From: Pararhodospirillum photometricum DSM 122
GTDB taxonomy: Bacteria; Pseudomonadota; Alphaproteobacteria; Rhodospirillales; Rhodospirillaceae
NCBI RefSeq assembly: GCF_000284415.1
Contig: NC_017059.1
Span: 3,866,712 to 3,874,647, forward strand
Reading direction: 5' to 3'
DNA: 7,936 nt
A program made the translations under genes and the position numbers. A model generated the notes under the pieces. The model searched no databases. It was not told where the DNA came from and saw only the letters and a list, made by a program, of their open reading frames with translations. The number at the start of each line of letters is the position of its first letter. Within the stretch, counting starts at the first letter, position 1. Positions 1 through 6,170 of the stretch are shown in pieces.

Positions 1-1
1 C

Positions 2-334
2 TTGGTGGGGCTGATGGTGGGGCTGGCCGCTTGCGCGTCCTCCCCCGCACCGCAAGGCACGCCGCAAGACGAAGCCCGCCGGGCCGCCGAGACCCGGTGC
101 AAGCGCTTCGCCAGCCAGGAAGCGGACCGCCGCTCGGGGGCTCTGCACGGCGAGGATGTGGAGTCCATGAACAGCTCCGACCCCCGTGCCCAGATGGCCG
201 CCTACGACGCTCGCCGGATCTACGACCAAGCCTTCTCCACCTGCCTGAGCCAAAGCGGCTACGCTCGCCCCCGCGGCCCCGGCGCCGACGCCCGCGACGC
301 CGTGGAAAGCGCCCGCGACCGCCTGCGCTGGTAG
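2..334 (+). CDS. Small putative lipoprotein, 5' end outside or at window edge
   Basis: I do not recognise a named family. The reading frame is open from the window edge, so the true start is probably upstream. What is visible begins with a hydrophobic stretch (LVGLMVGLAAC) ending in a lipobox-like LAAC, consistent with signal peptidase II cleavage and lipidation of Cys11. The positively charged n-region expected before it is not in the window. The mature part is about 100 residues, rich in Ala, Arg and Asp, with two more cysteines (about residues 33 and 81). The second sits in a C-x4-GY context (CLSQSGY) that I associate with small proteobacterial outer-membrane lipoproteins. The two cysteines could form a periplasmic disulphide. 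The gene ends with TAG and runs convergently towards the kinase gene about 100 nt away. Lipoprotein nature is likely; function is unknown. Confidence 0.6.
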   Translation: MVGLMVGLAACASSPAPQGTPQDEARRAAETRCKRFASQEADRRSGALHGEDVESMNSSDPRAQMAAYDARRIYDQAFSTCLSQSGYARPRGPGADARDAVESARDRLRW

Positions 335-391
335 GTCCGCCCGCTCCCTGCCGCCCGGTGTCGCCGAAAGCCGCTGATCGGTCGTGAGCGC

Positions 392-416
392 GCGGGGACA
401 CTCCGTGCGGGGACAC
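392..416. repeat. Short direct repeat in the convergent intergenic gap
   Basis: GCGGGGACAC occurs at 392-401 and again at 407-416, 15 nt apart, in the 99-nt gap between the convergent lipoprotein and kinase genes. I see no good rho-independent terminator for either gene in this gap. The role of the repeat is unknown and it may be chance in G+C-rich DNA. Confidence 0.4.
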
Positions 417-433
417 GATCTTTTGGGGAGGCG

Positions 434-2713
434 TTACTCATGGGGCGGTCGGCCTGCTTCCTGGGGACCCCGGCGGGAGATCCGGCCGGCATCCATCAAG
501 GTACGGAACAGGTCGAGCAGGGATTTTGACTCGGTTTTGCGCATCAGGGCCGCGCGGTGATTCTCAACCGTGCGCTGGCTGATGTTCAGGATGTGGGCAA
601 TCATTTTGTTGGAGGATCCGAACAACAACTGGTCCAGAACGTCTTGCTCCCGCAGGGTCAGGCGGGCAAGCCGGGCAAGCGCGATCCGCTGGTGTGCGGC
701 GTCAGCCGGGGTCGCGGCGGGGCCCACCGCGAGAACTCGGGCCACCGCCGCCAGCATTTGTGCCAGATCCAGGGGCTCCAGAAGAAAGGCCTCGGCGCCG
801 CGCGCCATGGTGGCGACGGCCATGGTGACGTTTCCCTGACCTGACATGACCAAAACAGGCATGGGGTCGCCCCGGGTTCGCAGCCATCGCATCAAAGCAA
901 TGCCGTTCATGCCCGGCATCACGACATCAACCAGGGCGGGAGGACGTGCGAAGGGGCTGTGTGCTTTCATGAACGCCGCCGCGTGGGCATAGCCATCGGT
1001 CTGGGGGTCGCCCGTGTTCAGCACCATGGCCATCACCTCGCACAGCGGGGCGTCGTCATCCATCACGAACACAGTAGGCAGGGGAGGGCGCAAGGGCAGG
1101 GGGGGCGCCGACGAGGGCGATAACAAGGCCCCCACGGCGCTGGCTAAATCCTCGTTTCGGAAAGGCCTCGTGAGGATGGCATCCGGTATCCTGAAGTCCG
1201 GCTCATGGACATGCGCCGAAATCCGACCTTCTGTGACCAGAAGGGTGGGTACCAGAAGGGGAAGATCGTCTTTCAGGCTTTTGAGGACGTCCATCCCGAT
1301 CCGGGAGCCGGGGTGGTCTTGATCAACAATTACCAGATCGGGAGGGGTGGGCGCGTGGCCCAAGGAGATCAAGGCTTCCGATCGAGTGCGAACGACCGTG
1401 ACGTGGCTCCCTTGATCCACAATGAGCTTGGGAAGCCCTCCTCCGGCGAGGCTCTCCTCCTGGATGACCAAAAGGGAGGTGTGGTCGAGCAGGCGGGGGA
1501 GAAAGGCCCGCCCTTTGTTGGCACGGGCAACGGCAGGGCGCGACACGGGCTCGTCGGGGGCCCGGGGCACCTCGATCCAAAAGACCGAACCGCGGTCTGG
1601 CCAGGACCGCATGCCCAGGTGATGTCCCACGACCACCGCTTGGCGCCGCACGATCGCAAGCCCCAGCCCCACGCCCCGGGGCCAGCGCTCTTGCGCATTC
1701 TCGACTTGGTAAAAAGGCTCAAAGATTTTGTCTTGCTGATCCTCGGGGATGCCGATCCCGTTGTCCCAGACCTCAAGGCGCACAAGCGGGCCTTGGCGAC
1801 GGCAGCCCACAAGGACCATGCCGCTCGGGGCGTATTTGAAGGCGTTGACGATCAGGTGGGTCAGCATCCGTTCCAGAAGGGCCGGGTCGCTGAGAACAAC
1901 CCCACGAGACGGGACGACGTTCCACGTCACCCCCGTGCGCGCGGCGTGTTCTGAGAAATTATGTTCAATCTTTGTAAGTATAGAGGCAAGTGAAACGGGG
2001 CTGATAGGAACGCAGGCCCCTGTTTCCATAAGGTCAACGTCCAACAAGGTGTTGAGGAGACCCGACATGACCTGCAAGGTATGATACAAGTCCCCGATCA
2101 TGGTCCGCGTTTCCGTGTCCGCGGGACCGCCTGTGCTGTGCGGGGAGGGGCCGGTGCTTTGCGACGACGCTTTTTCCCCGTTGCCTTGATCGCTTAGATC
2201 AATCAGGGCGAGAAATACCCAGGATGGATCACCGATATCCACCCCCCCTTCGATCAGGAGAGTGCGGGCCGTTGGGCCGGGGGGCGATCGAAGGCCCACC
2301 TGTATGGCCGTGGGGTGTTCCCCCGCAAAAAGCTGGTCGATAAACCGCGCGAACGCGGGCAACGCCTCGTCGGCAAGAAAAGCCGCCAGACGCAGGTTTC
2401 CGTGTTGGTTGGGATCAAGGGGCAAGAGGGCGGTGGCGCTCTGGTTCGCTTTTCCAATCCGTCCCCTGTGGTCGAGGGTGACAAAAGCGACGGGCGCAAA
2501 ATCAAACAATGCTGTGTATCGGGCAAGGGCGGCCTTGTTTTCCTGGCCTTTTTGCAGCAGGGATTCGTTTTGAAGTTCAAGCTCGATTTGGTGGACGCGG
2601 AGTTCCTCAATCAGGCGCAGCGGCTCGGTGATCGGCGTCACCCGCTGGGGTGACAGAGGGGGAGAGGGGGGGCGAGCCCCCCTGCGGCGGTCGGGGTTCG
2701 GCGGATCGGTCAT
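434..2713 (-). CDS. PAS hybrid sensor kinase-like protein with two receivers and FixJ/LuxR output domain; H-box missing
   Basis: Start chosen at ATG 2713, with AGAGAGAG 7 nt upstream; a TTG at 2737 would add 8 residues. Numbering below is for the 759-aa form. Residues 32-60 form a helix (ELRVHQIELELQNESLL) typical of the N-cap of a PAS domain (about 60-175). Residues 205-232 match the second dimerisation helix of CheBR-associated kinases (MSGLLNTLLD). The HATPase (about 270-383) keeps the N-box Asn290, the G1 box DNGIGIP (from D317), the F-box IFEPFYQ and the G2 box GVGLGL (347-352). Receiver 1 (412-531) keeps Asp464 but has Arg516 where Lys is usual. Receiver 2 (547-661) keeps the DDD cluster and Asp596 but has Glu646 for Lys. 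A LuxR/FixJ helix-turn-helix follows (683-740; LTLREQDVL, NKMIAHIL, RTVENHR). No phosphoacceptor H-box is visible between PAS and helix 2. It is probably cytoplasmic (no membrane segment) and a transcription regulator. Co-transcribed with, and overlapping, cheBR. Confidence 0.9.
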   Translation of the reverse strand: MTDPPNPDRRRGARPPSPPLSPQRVTPITEPLRLIEELRVHQIELELQNESLLQKGQENKAALARYTALFDFAPVAFVTLDHRGRIGKANQSATALLPLDPNQHGNLRLAAFLADEALPAFARFIDQLFAGEHPTAIQVGLRSPPGPTARTLLIEGGVDIGDPSWVFLALIDLSDQGNGEKASSQSTGPSPHSTGGPADTETRTMIGDLYHTLQVMSGLLNTLLDVDLMETGACVPISPVSLASILTKIEHNFSEHAARTGVTWNVVPSRGVVLSDPALLERMLTHLIVNAFKYAPSGMVLVGCRRQGPLVRLEVWDNGIGIPEDQQDKIFEPFYQVENAQERWPRGVGLGLAIVRRQAVVVGHHLGMRSWPDRGSVFWIEVPRAPDEPVSRPAVARANKGRAFLPRLLDHTSLLVIQEESLAGGGLPKLIVDQGSHVTVVRTRSEALISLGHAPTPPDLVIVDQDHPGSRIGMDVLKSLKDDLPLLVPTLLVTEGRISAHVHEPDFRIPDAILTRPFRNEDLASAVGALLSPSSAPPLPLRPPLPTVFVMDDDAPLCEVMAMVLNTGDPQTDGYAHAAAFMKAHSPFARPPALVDVVMPGMNGIALMRWLRTRGDPMPVLVMSGQGNVTMAVATMARGAEAFLLEPLDLAQMLAAVARVLAVGPAATPADAAHQRIALARLARLTLREQDVLDQLLFGSSNKMIAHILNISQRTVENHRAALMRKTESKSLLDLFRTLMDAGRISRRGPQEAGRPPHE

Positions 2714-5315
2714 GATCTGGCTCTCTCTCGTGTTCAAGAATGGAGTCCTGTCGTCGAAGAAGTTCGAGTTCCAGGGTCTTGACTTCTGTCATGTCGAGAA
2801 AGGTGATCACCACCCCATCAATCACATTCTCTTGCGTGCGGTAGGGCATGGTGCGAACCATGATCCAGCGCCCTTTGCGTGTTGGAACTTGGCGTTCCGC
2901 GACCACCAAGGTGCGCAAAACCTCCCAGGCGTCTTGTTCCAAGGTGGGGTGGATCAGGTCGTTGGCGATGTCGGACAGAGGGCGGCCAACGTCGCCGGGC
3001 AGAAGGCGAAACAAAGTCGTCGCATGCGGAGTGTAACGGCGCAAATTCAACAGAGAATCAAGGAAGACGGTGGCAATTTCCGTGCTTCCCAAAAGGTTAT
3101 TCATGTCGTTGTTTACAAACAATAAATCGTCAATCTTGGATTGCATCTCGGCATTGACGCTGTGGAGTTCCTCGTTCAGCGACAGCATTTCTTCTATTGA
3201 TGTGCTGAGTTCCTCGTTCTTCGCCTGAAGGTCTTCATTCTTTTTCTGTTGTTCGTCGCGCTTCGACTTCATTTCTTTCATGGCGTCTTGGATCTCGCAG
3301 AGGATCCGTTCCCCGTCCGGCGGTCGCTCCAAAGGGAGCGTCGGCGCCTTGTGCCGCTGGAACCAGGATGTTTTGATCACCGTGGGGTCGTCGCTAAACA
3401 CGATCAGGATTGTTTCCGGGCCGCTGTCCGACTGGGTGAGGGGGCGCAAGGTGATCGTCACCTTTTGCGAGCCGCTTTCGGTTGCCATGGTCAGGTCCGA
3501 CAAGATAACCGGCCCCTGGGCAAGGCGCCCAAAGCCGGCGGCCAGGGGCCGGCGCAGGCCGTCCCGCGCCATGGCATGCACGTTGAGATTGGCCTTGCCC
3601 ATGGCCGGCTCCAGGTATTTTCCCGTGCGCCCGCTCACGTACAAGATATCCCCGTTGGCATTGACCAGCACGGCCGCCGGGCAGAAGTCGTTGAGCAACA
3701 GCCGCTCCATCAAGGCCCGGGGTGTCCGGGTCTCTTCCTCGTCGGGGGAGGTCTCAAGGAGCAGGTCGGGAGAGTGGAAAGGGGGGGGGCGACGGGGAGA
3801 GGAGGGGTGGGGAAGGCCGGTGAGCGCCGCTCGCCGAACCGGTTGGTTCTCTCGCCGATAAATCTGCAATTTCCGGTCGAAAGGAGAAAAAAGATCCGAG
3901 AACTCACCAATTGACTCGGCGCTTCCCAGCAATAAAAGTCCATTAGGATTCAGGCAATAGTGGAATATGGGAATAATTTTTTTCTGAAAAGAAGCGTCAA
4001 GATAGATAAAAACATTGCGGCAACTTATGAAATCCAGGTGTGTAAAGGAAGGGTCCGAGATAATGTTTTGCTCGGCAAATGTGATCGAGTCGCGAATGTG
4101 CCGAATGATTCGATATCCCCCTTCCTCGGCGACAAAAAAACGGGCCAAGCGCTCTGGGGAGACATCGGCGGTGATGCTCTCGGGATAAAAGCCTTGCCGC
4201 GCCCGTTCAATGGCGTCCGGGTCCAGGTCTGTCGCGTAAAGGCGCAAGGAGAGGGGGGGGAGGGGCGACGGGCGGGTGTCCAGGGCTTCGGTGAAGGCGA
4301 TGGCCAGCGAATACGCCTCCTCGCCCGTCGAGCAGGCAGGGACCCAGGCCCTGATCTCGTCGTGCGTCGATCGGTTTGCCAGCAAGGCGGGAAGAGCTTC
4401 GGTTGCCACCGCCGCCCACACAAGGGGATCGCGGAAAAAACGCGTGACCCCAATCAACAGTTCCTTGAACAGAAGGGCCGTCTCCCTGGGGGTGTCGTGC
4501 ACGTAGCGGGCATAGGCTGACAGAGTGCCCATTCGGTGCAAGGCCACGCGTCGATCGATGCGGCGAATCAGGGTCGATGTCTTGTAAACAGAAAAATCGT
4601 TGCCGGTTCTTTGGTGCAACAAGGCCAAGATCTCGTCCAGGGCGCCTTTGGCATTGGGATCGGTGGGGAGGAAGGGAGGCTGGACGGGGAGCCGGATGGG
4701 GGCGGTGTCGAGGCGGGCCTGGATCTGGCGGGGTAGGGCGTCGGCGGGGGCGATGATGTCCACGCCACCAGAGGCCATCGCGGCCTTGGGCATGGCGGGG
4801 AACGTGGCCTCGGCGGGGTCTTGCACGGCCGTGATGCCCCCGTGCGCCCGGATGGCGCTCATTCCTTGCGTGCCGTCGTCCCCCATTCCCGACAAGATCA
4901 CCCCAACGGCATGGTTCTGCACGTCTTCGGCTAGGCTGCAAAAAAAGTGGTCGATGGGCCCTGCCGGAGGACGGGCCGAGACCGGATCGCGGGTGAACAA
5001 GGTTCTCTGGGCGATCGACAGGGTCTTGTGCGGCTTCAGAACGTAAATGTGGTTGGGTTCAACCACCATTCCATCACTCGCCTCGCCGACGGGCATCAAT
5101 GTGATGCGTTGCAGCAAGGCAGGGACGAGGCTTTTTTGTTTGGGATCAAGGTGTTGAACAATGATGAAGGCCATCCCGCTTGTGGGCGAAGTGGCGGCAA
5201 TAAAACGCTCCAGGGCCTCCAGACCACCCGCCGAGGCCCCGATCCCCACAACAGGAAAGGGAAAAAGGGTGTGCAAAGGAGAGGCTTTCACAACAGAGGA
5301 AAGGGGCAAAACCAA
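2607..5315 (-). CDS. cheBR: CheB-CheR fusion protein with PAS and coiled coil
   Basis: A 902-aa protein that should both remove and add glutamyl methyl esters on receptor-like proteins. CheB methylesterase occupies about 20-200, with the Ser-His-Asp set in GASAGG (S28), VQHLD (H55) and GMGDDG (D147); it has no N-terminal receiver, as usual in such fusions. CheR methyltransferase is about 225-488, with N-terminal helices (LIRRIDRR), the SAM-binding ACSTGEEAYSLA (about 328-339), ATDLDPDAIERA (361-372) and FISCRNVFIYLD (429-440). A first PAS-like domain lies at about 535-643, a long coiled coil at 668-735 (EELSTSIEEMLSLNEEL) and a second PAS at about 738-845, ending in helix VKTLELELLRRQDSIL. 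The last 40 residues are low-complexity and overlap the kinase start in another frame. The TTG start is supported by AGGAG 5 nt upstream; a second TTG at 5309 is the alternative. Active sites look intact. It probably serves non-flagellar signalling with the downstream kinase, since no receptor or cheA/W/Y is in the window. Confidence 0.95.
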   Translation of the reverse strand: MVLPLSSVVKASPLHTLFPFPVVGIGASAGGLEALERFIAATSPTSGMAFIIVQHLDPKQKSLVPALLQRITLMPVGEASDGMVVEPNHIYVLKPHKTLSIAQRTLFTRDPVSARPPAGPIDHFFCSLAEDVQNHAVGVILSGMGDDGTQGMSAIRAHGGITAVQDPAEATFPAMPKAAMASGGVDIIAPADALPRQIQARLDTAPIRLPVQPPFLPTDPNAKGALDEILALLHQRTGNDFSVYKTSTLIRRIDRRVALHRMGTLSAYARYVHDTPRETALLFKELLIGVTRFFRDPLVWAAVATEALPALLANRSTHDEIRAWVPACSTGEEAYSLAIAFTEALDTRPSPLPPLSLRLYATDLDPDAIERARQGFYPESITADVSPERLARFFVAEEGGYRIIRHIRDSITFAEQNIISDPSFTHLDFISCRNVFIYLDASFQKKIIPIFHYCLNPNGLLLLGSAESIGEFSDLFSPFDRKLQIYRRENQPVRRAALTGLPHPSSPRRPPPFHSPDLLLETSPDEEETRTPRALMERLLLNDFCPAAVLVNANGDILYVSGRTGKYLEPAMGKANLNVHAMARDGLRRPLAAGFGRLAQGPVILSDLTMATESGSQKVTITLRPLTQSDSGPETILIVFSDDPTVIKTSWFQRHKAPTLPLERPPDGERILCEIQDAMKEMKSKRDEQQKKNEDLQAKNEELSTSIEEMLSLNEELHSVNAEMQSKIDDLLFVNNDMNNLLGSTEIATVFLDSLLNLRRYTPHATTLFRLLPGDVGRPLSDIANDLIHPTLEQDAWEVLRTLVVAERQVPTRKGRWIMVRTMPYRTQENVIDGVVITFLDMTEVKTLELELLRRQDSILEHEREPDHDRSAEPRPPQGGSPPLSPSVTPAGDADHRAAAPD
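2666..2682 (-). other. G6/C7 hairpin in the cheBR-kinase overlap
   Basis: In the transcribed strand sense the run is six G, CTCG, seven C, which can form a GGGGGG/CCCCCC stem closed by a CTCG loop. It lies about 31-47 nt downstream of the kinase ATG and inside the last codons of cheBR. It could slow ribosomes, affect translational coupling, or be a slippage site: a +1 shift moves a ribosome from the cheBR frame into the kinase frame. It is also a typical place for sequencing or assembly indels. Confidence 0.6.
3781..3789. repeat. Nine-G homopolymer within cheBR
   Basis: Nine consecutive G (C on the coding strand) encode part of a Pro-rich linker (RRPPPF, about residues 508-513) between CheR and the first PAS domain. 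A second run of eight G lies at 4253-4260, within the CheR domain. Such runs are prone to slippage. An indel here would separate intact CheB-CheR from PAS and coiled coil. Confidence 0.7.
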
Positions 5316-5320
5316 CCCTT

Positions 5321-5325
5321 CTCCT
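5321..5325 (-). promoter_or_regulatory. Ribosome-binding site of cheBR
   Basis: AGGAG on the minus strand, followed by a 5-nt spacer (AAGGG) and TTG at 5315. It decides the start, because there is no ATG nearby and the CheB domain begins about 20 residues later. Confidence 0.7.
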
Positions 5326-5347
5326 CGCGCAGAGGACCGAAGGGAGG

Positions 5348-5405
5348 GGCGCGCAACTGCATGGCGCGCAACGTGGAGTGGCTTAAGCGCGAGGCTTAAA
5401 AGCGC
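5348..5405. repeat. Two pairs of direct repeats in the cheBR leader
   Basis: GGCGCGCAAC occurs at 5348-5357 and 5363-5372, 15 nt apart. GCTTAAGCGC (5381-5390) is followed by GCTTAAAAGCGC (5394-5405), and each of these carries a self-complementary core. They lie between the predicted transcription start (near 5408) and the TTG start codon. They could be regulator sites or leader RNA structure; nothing in the sequence names a regulator. Confidence 0.45.
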
Positions 5406-5414
5406 CCTTCACTA

Positions 5415-5443
5415 ATTATCTCGTTGAAATTAAATTTTGTCAA
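5415..5443 (-). promoter_or_regulatory. Sigma-70-type promoter for the cheBR operon
   Basis: On the minus strand TTGACA (5443-5438) is followed by exactly 17 nt and GATAAT (5420-5415), 11 of 12 matches to consensus, with an A+T-rich spacer. A start near 5408 would give a leader of about 93 nt before the cheBR TTG. I see no separate promoter for the kinase gene, so both genes are probably on one transcript. Confidence 0.75.
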
Positions 5444-5839
5444 GATCTCTCGTCAGGGCATTCGGGTGAATGAGGGGGGATCAGGCGAAAGATAAAGAGA
5501 AGGCTGGAGAGGCGCGGCCTGCGAGGCGGCCCCTTCAGCGAAGAGCATCGAGTTTTGAGACTGCGTAGTTTCCGACGCTCCCAGCGGAGATAAAATAAGA
5601 CCAAACTATTTTCTTCCCGTCATGGGTCGCCTCGGTGACTCTCCATGAAGGCGCAAGTCATTGAAGAACAAACAGGTCGAAGCGTACAGAAATTTTTTTC
5701 CAAAATACGACCCTTCGGGGAATTTGTTGTTTTTGAATGAAACTTTGTATTCAAAAAATGATTTATTATGTAAACGTTCAATAGAATACAAAAATGAATG
5801 TGCAAGAAGGATGGGTTCTTCCTCGGAGGAGGAGAAAAA
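5444..5839. other. Gene-poor stretch entering an A+T-rich island
   Basis: No convincing gene is visible here. From 5444 to about 5580 the DNA is purine-rich with small G+C dyads, such as GCCT/AGGC around 5517-5527. From about 5590 onwards the composition drops sharply to A+T-rich, unlike the surrounding genes. Short open frames exist on both strands (for example 5661-5843 on plus, from TTG, and 5606-5791 on minus), but they overlap each other, lack clear ribosome-binding sites and show no family resemblance. Small dyads include TCATGG/CCATGA (5620-5647 region), CCC-TTCG-GGG (5711-5720) and a 9-bp A/T dyad at 5730-5757. It could be a structured RNA, a regulatory region or a decayed transferred segment. 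Confidence 0.5.
5730..5757. repeat. Perfect 9-bp inverted repeat, A/T-rich
   Basis: TTTTTGAAT (5730-5738) and ATTCAAAAA (5749-5757) are exact reverse complements separated by 10 nt. Because it is A-rich and T-rich at both ends it could be a bidirectional terminator-like element or a protein-binding dyad. No flanking gene clearly needs it. Confidence 0.5.
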
Positions 5840-6091
5840 ATGAGGCGTTTTGTTTTTCTTTCACTTTGGAGTCGCTTTCGTATAGAGAGCGCGCGTTCTC
5901 CCCTTGCGGAAGGACATCTCTTGTTTAACCCAAGAGATCAAACAATTTTTTTTGAGCTTTTTGGGCAAGAGCTCTTCCAGCGGTCGCCGTTTCACGGTAC
6001 GCGCCACGCGCCACGCTTGAGCGGCGGGATCGACCGGCGTCGGGGGAAGGTCAGAGAAGGGGCACGCCCTAGGTCTCCTGCAAAGGATTGA
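5840..6091 (+). CDS. Possible small protein, doubtful
   Basis: An 83-codon frame starts with ATG 5 nt after a very good purine-rich site (AGGAGGAG, 5827-5834) and ends at TGA 6091. The N-terminus is basic and hydrophobic (MRRFVFLSLWSRFR), followed by an Arg-rich C-terminal half. I recognise no family; the segment NPRDQTIFFELFGQ looks protein-like but is not diagnostic. Arguments against it are mixed codon use unlike the neighbouring genes, a terminator-like dyad inside the frame (5916-5953) and a low-complexity tail. It may be a real small gene, a leader peptide, or chance. It runs in the direction of the 86-aa gene, 79 nt upstream of its start. Confidence 0.25.
   Translation: MRRFVFLSLWSRFRIESARSPLAEGHLLFNPRDQTIFFELFGQELFQRSPFHGTRHAPRLSGGIDRRRGKVREGARPRSPAKD
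5916..5953 (+). terminator. Stem-loop followed by T run, possible terminator or attenuator
   Basis: ATCTCTTG (5916-5923) pairs perfectly with CAAGAGAT (5931-5938) across a 7-nt loop, and eight T follow at 5946-5953. The T run starts 7 nt after the stem and the stem is only 8 bp, so termination may be weak. No confirmed plus-strand gene lies upstream. It would end a transcript coming from the A+T-rich island. Confidence 0.4.
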
Positions 6092-6108
6092 ATTTTGCTT
6101 TTGCAGGA
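6076..6108. repeat. 9-bp inverted repeat upstream of the 86-aa gene
   Basis: TCCTGCAAA (6076-6084) and TTTGCAGGA (6100-6108) are perfect reverse complements separated by 15 nt. The loop contains TTTTGC (6093-6098), which can alternatively pair with the inner GCAAA. No T run follows, so this is not a classical terminator; an operator or a structured leader fits better. Confidence 0.5.
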
Positions 6109-6123
6109 CGAGAGAGGCGCTTT

Positions 6124-6138
6124 GACAGTTGCACTGTC
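6124..6138. promoter_or_regulatory. Perfect dyad overlapping a -35-like box
   Basis: GACAGT-TGC-ACTGTC is a perfect 6-bp inverted repeat centred 40 nt before the ATG at 6171. It overlaps TTGACA at 6122-6127, but no good -10 box follows at 17 nt (ATGTCG). It could be an operator for a dimeric regulator or a small hairpin. Confidence 0.45.
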
Positions 6139-6170
6139 GGTCTCATGTCGGGGTGAGGAGGGGTATCACC

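Noticed and set aside
1205..1954. 249-codon plus-strand open frame
   Set aside because: It lies wholly antisense to the kinase gene, whose minus-strand translation has clear HATPase and receiver motifs. Long antisense frames are common in G+C-rich coding DNA, and this one shows no family motif.
3249..3914. 221-codon plus-strand open frame
   Set aside because: Antisense shadow of cheBR (PAS and coiled-coil part), with no recognisable protein features.
4207..4941. 244-codon minus-strand open frame
   Set aside because: Out-of-frame reading of the CheB/CheR region; Arg/His/Pro-rich composition typical of a shadow frame.
5590..5980. Insertion-sequence remnant
   Set aside because: No transposase fragment, terminal inverted repeats or target-site duplication could be seen, so the A+T-rich island is not called a mobile element.
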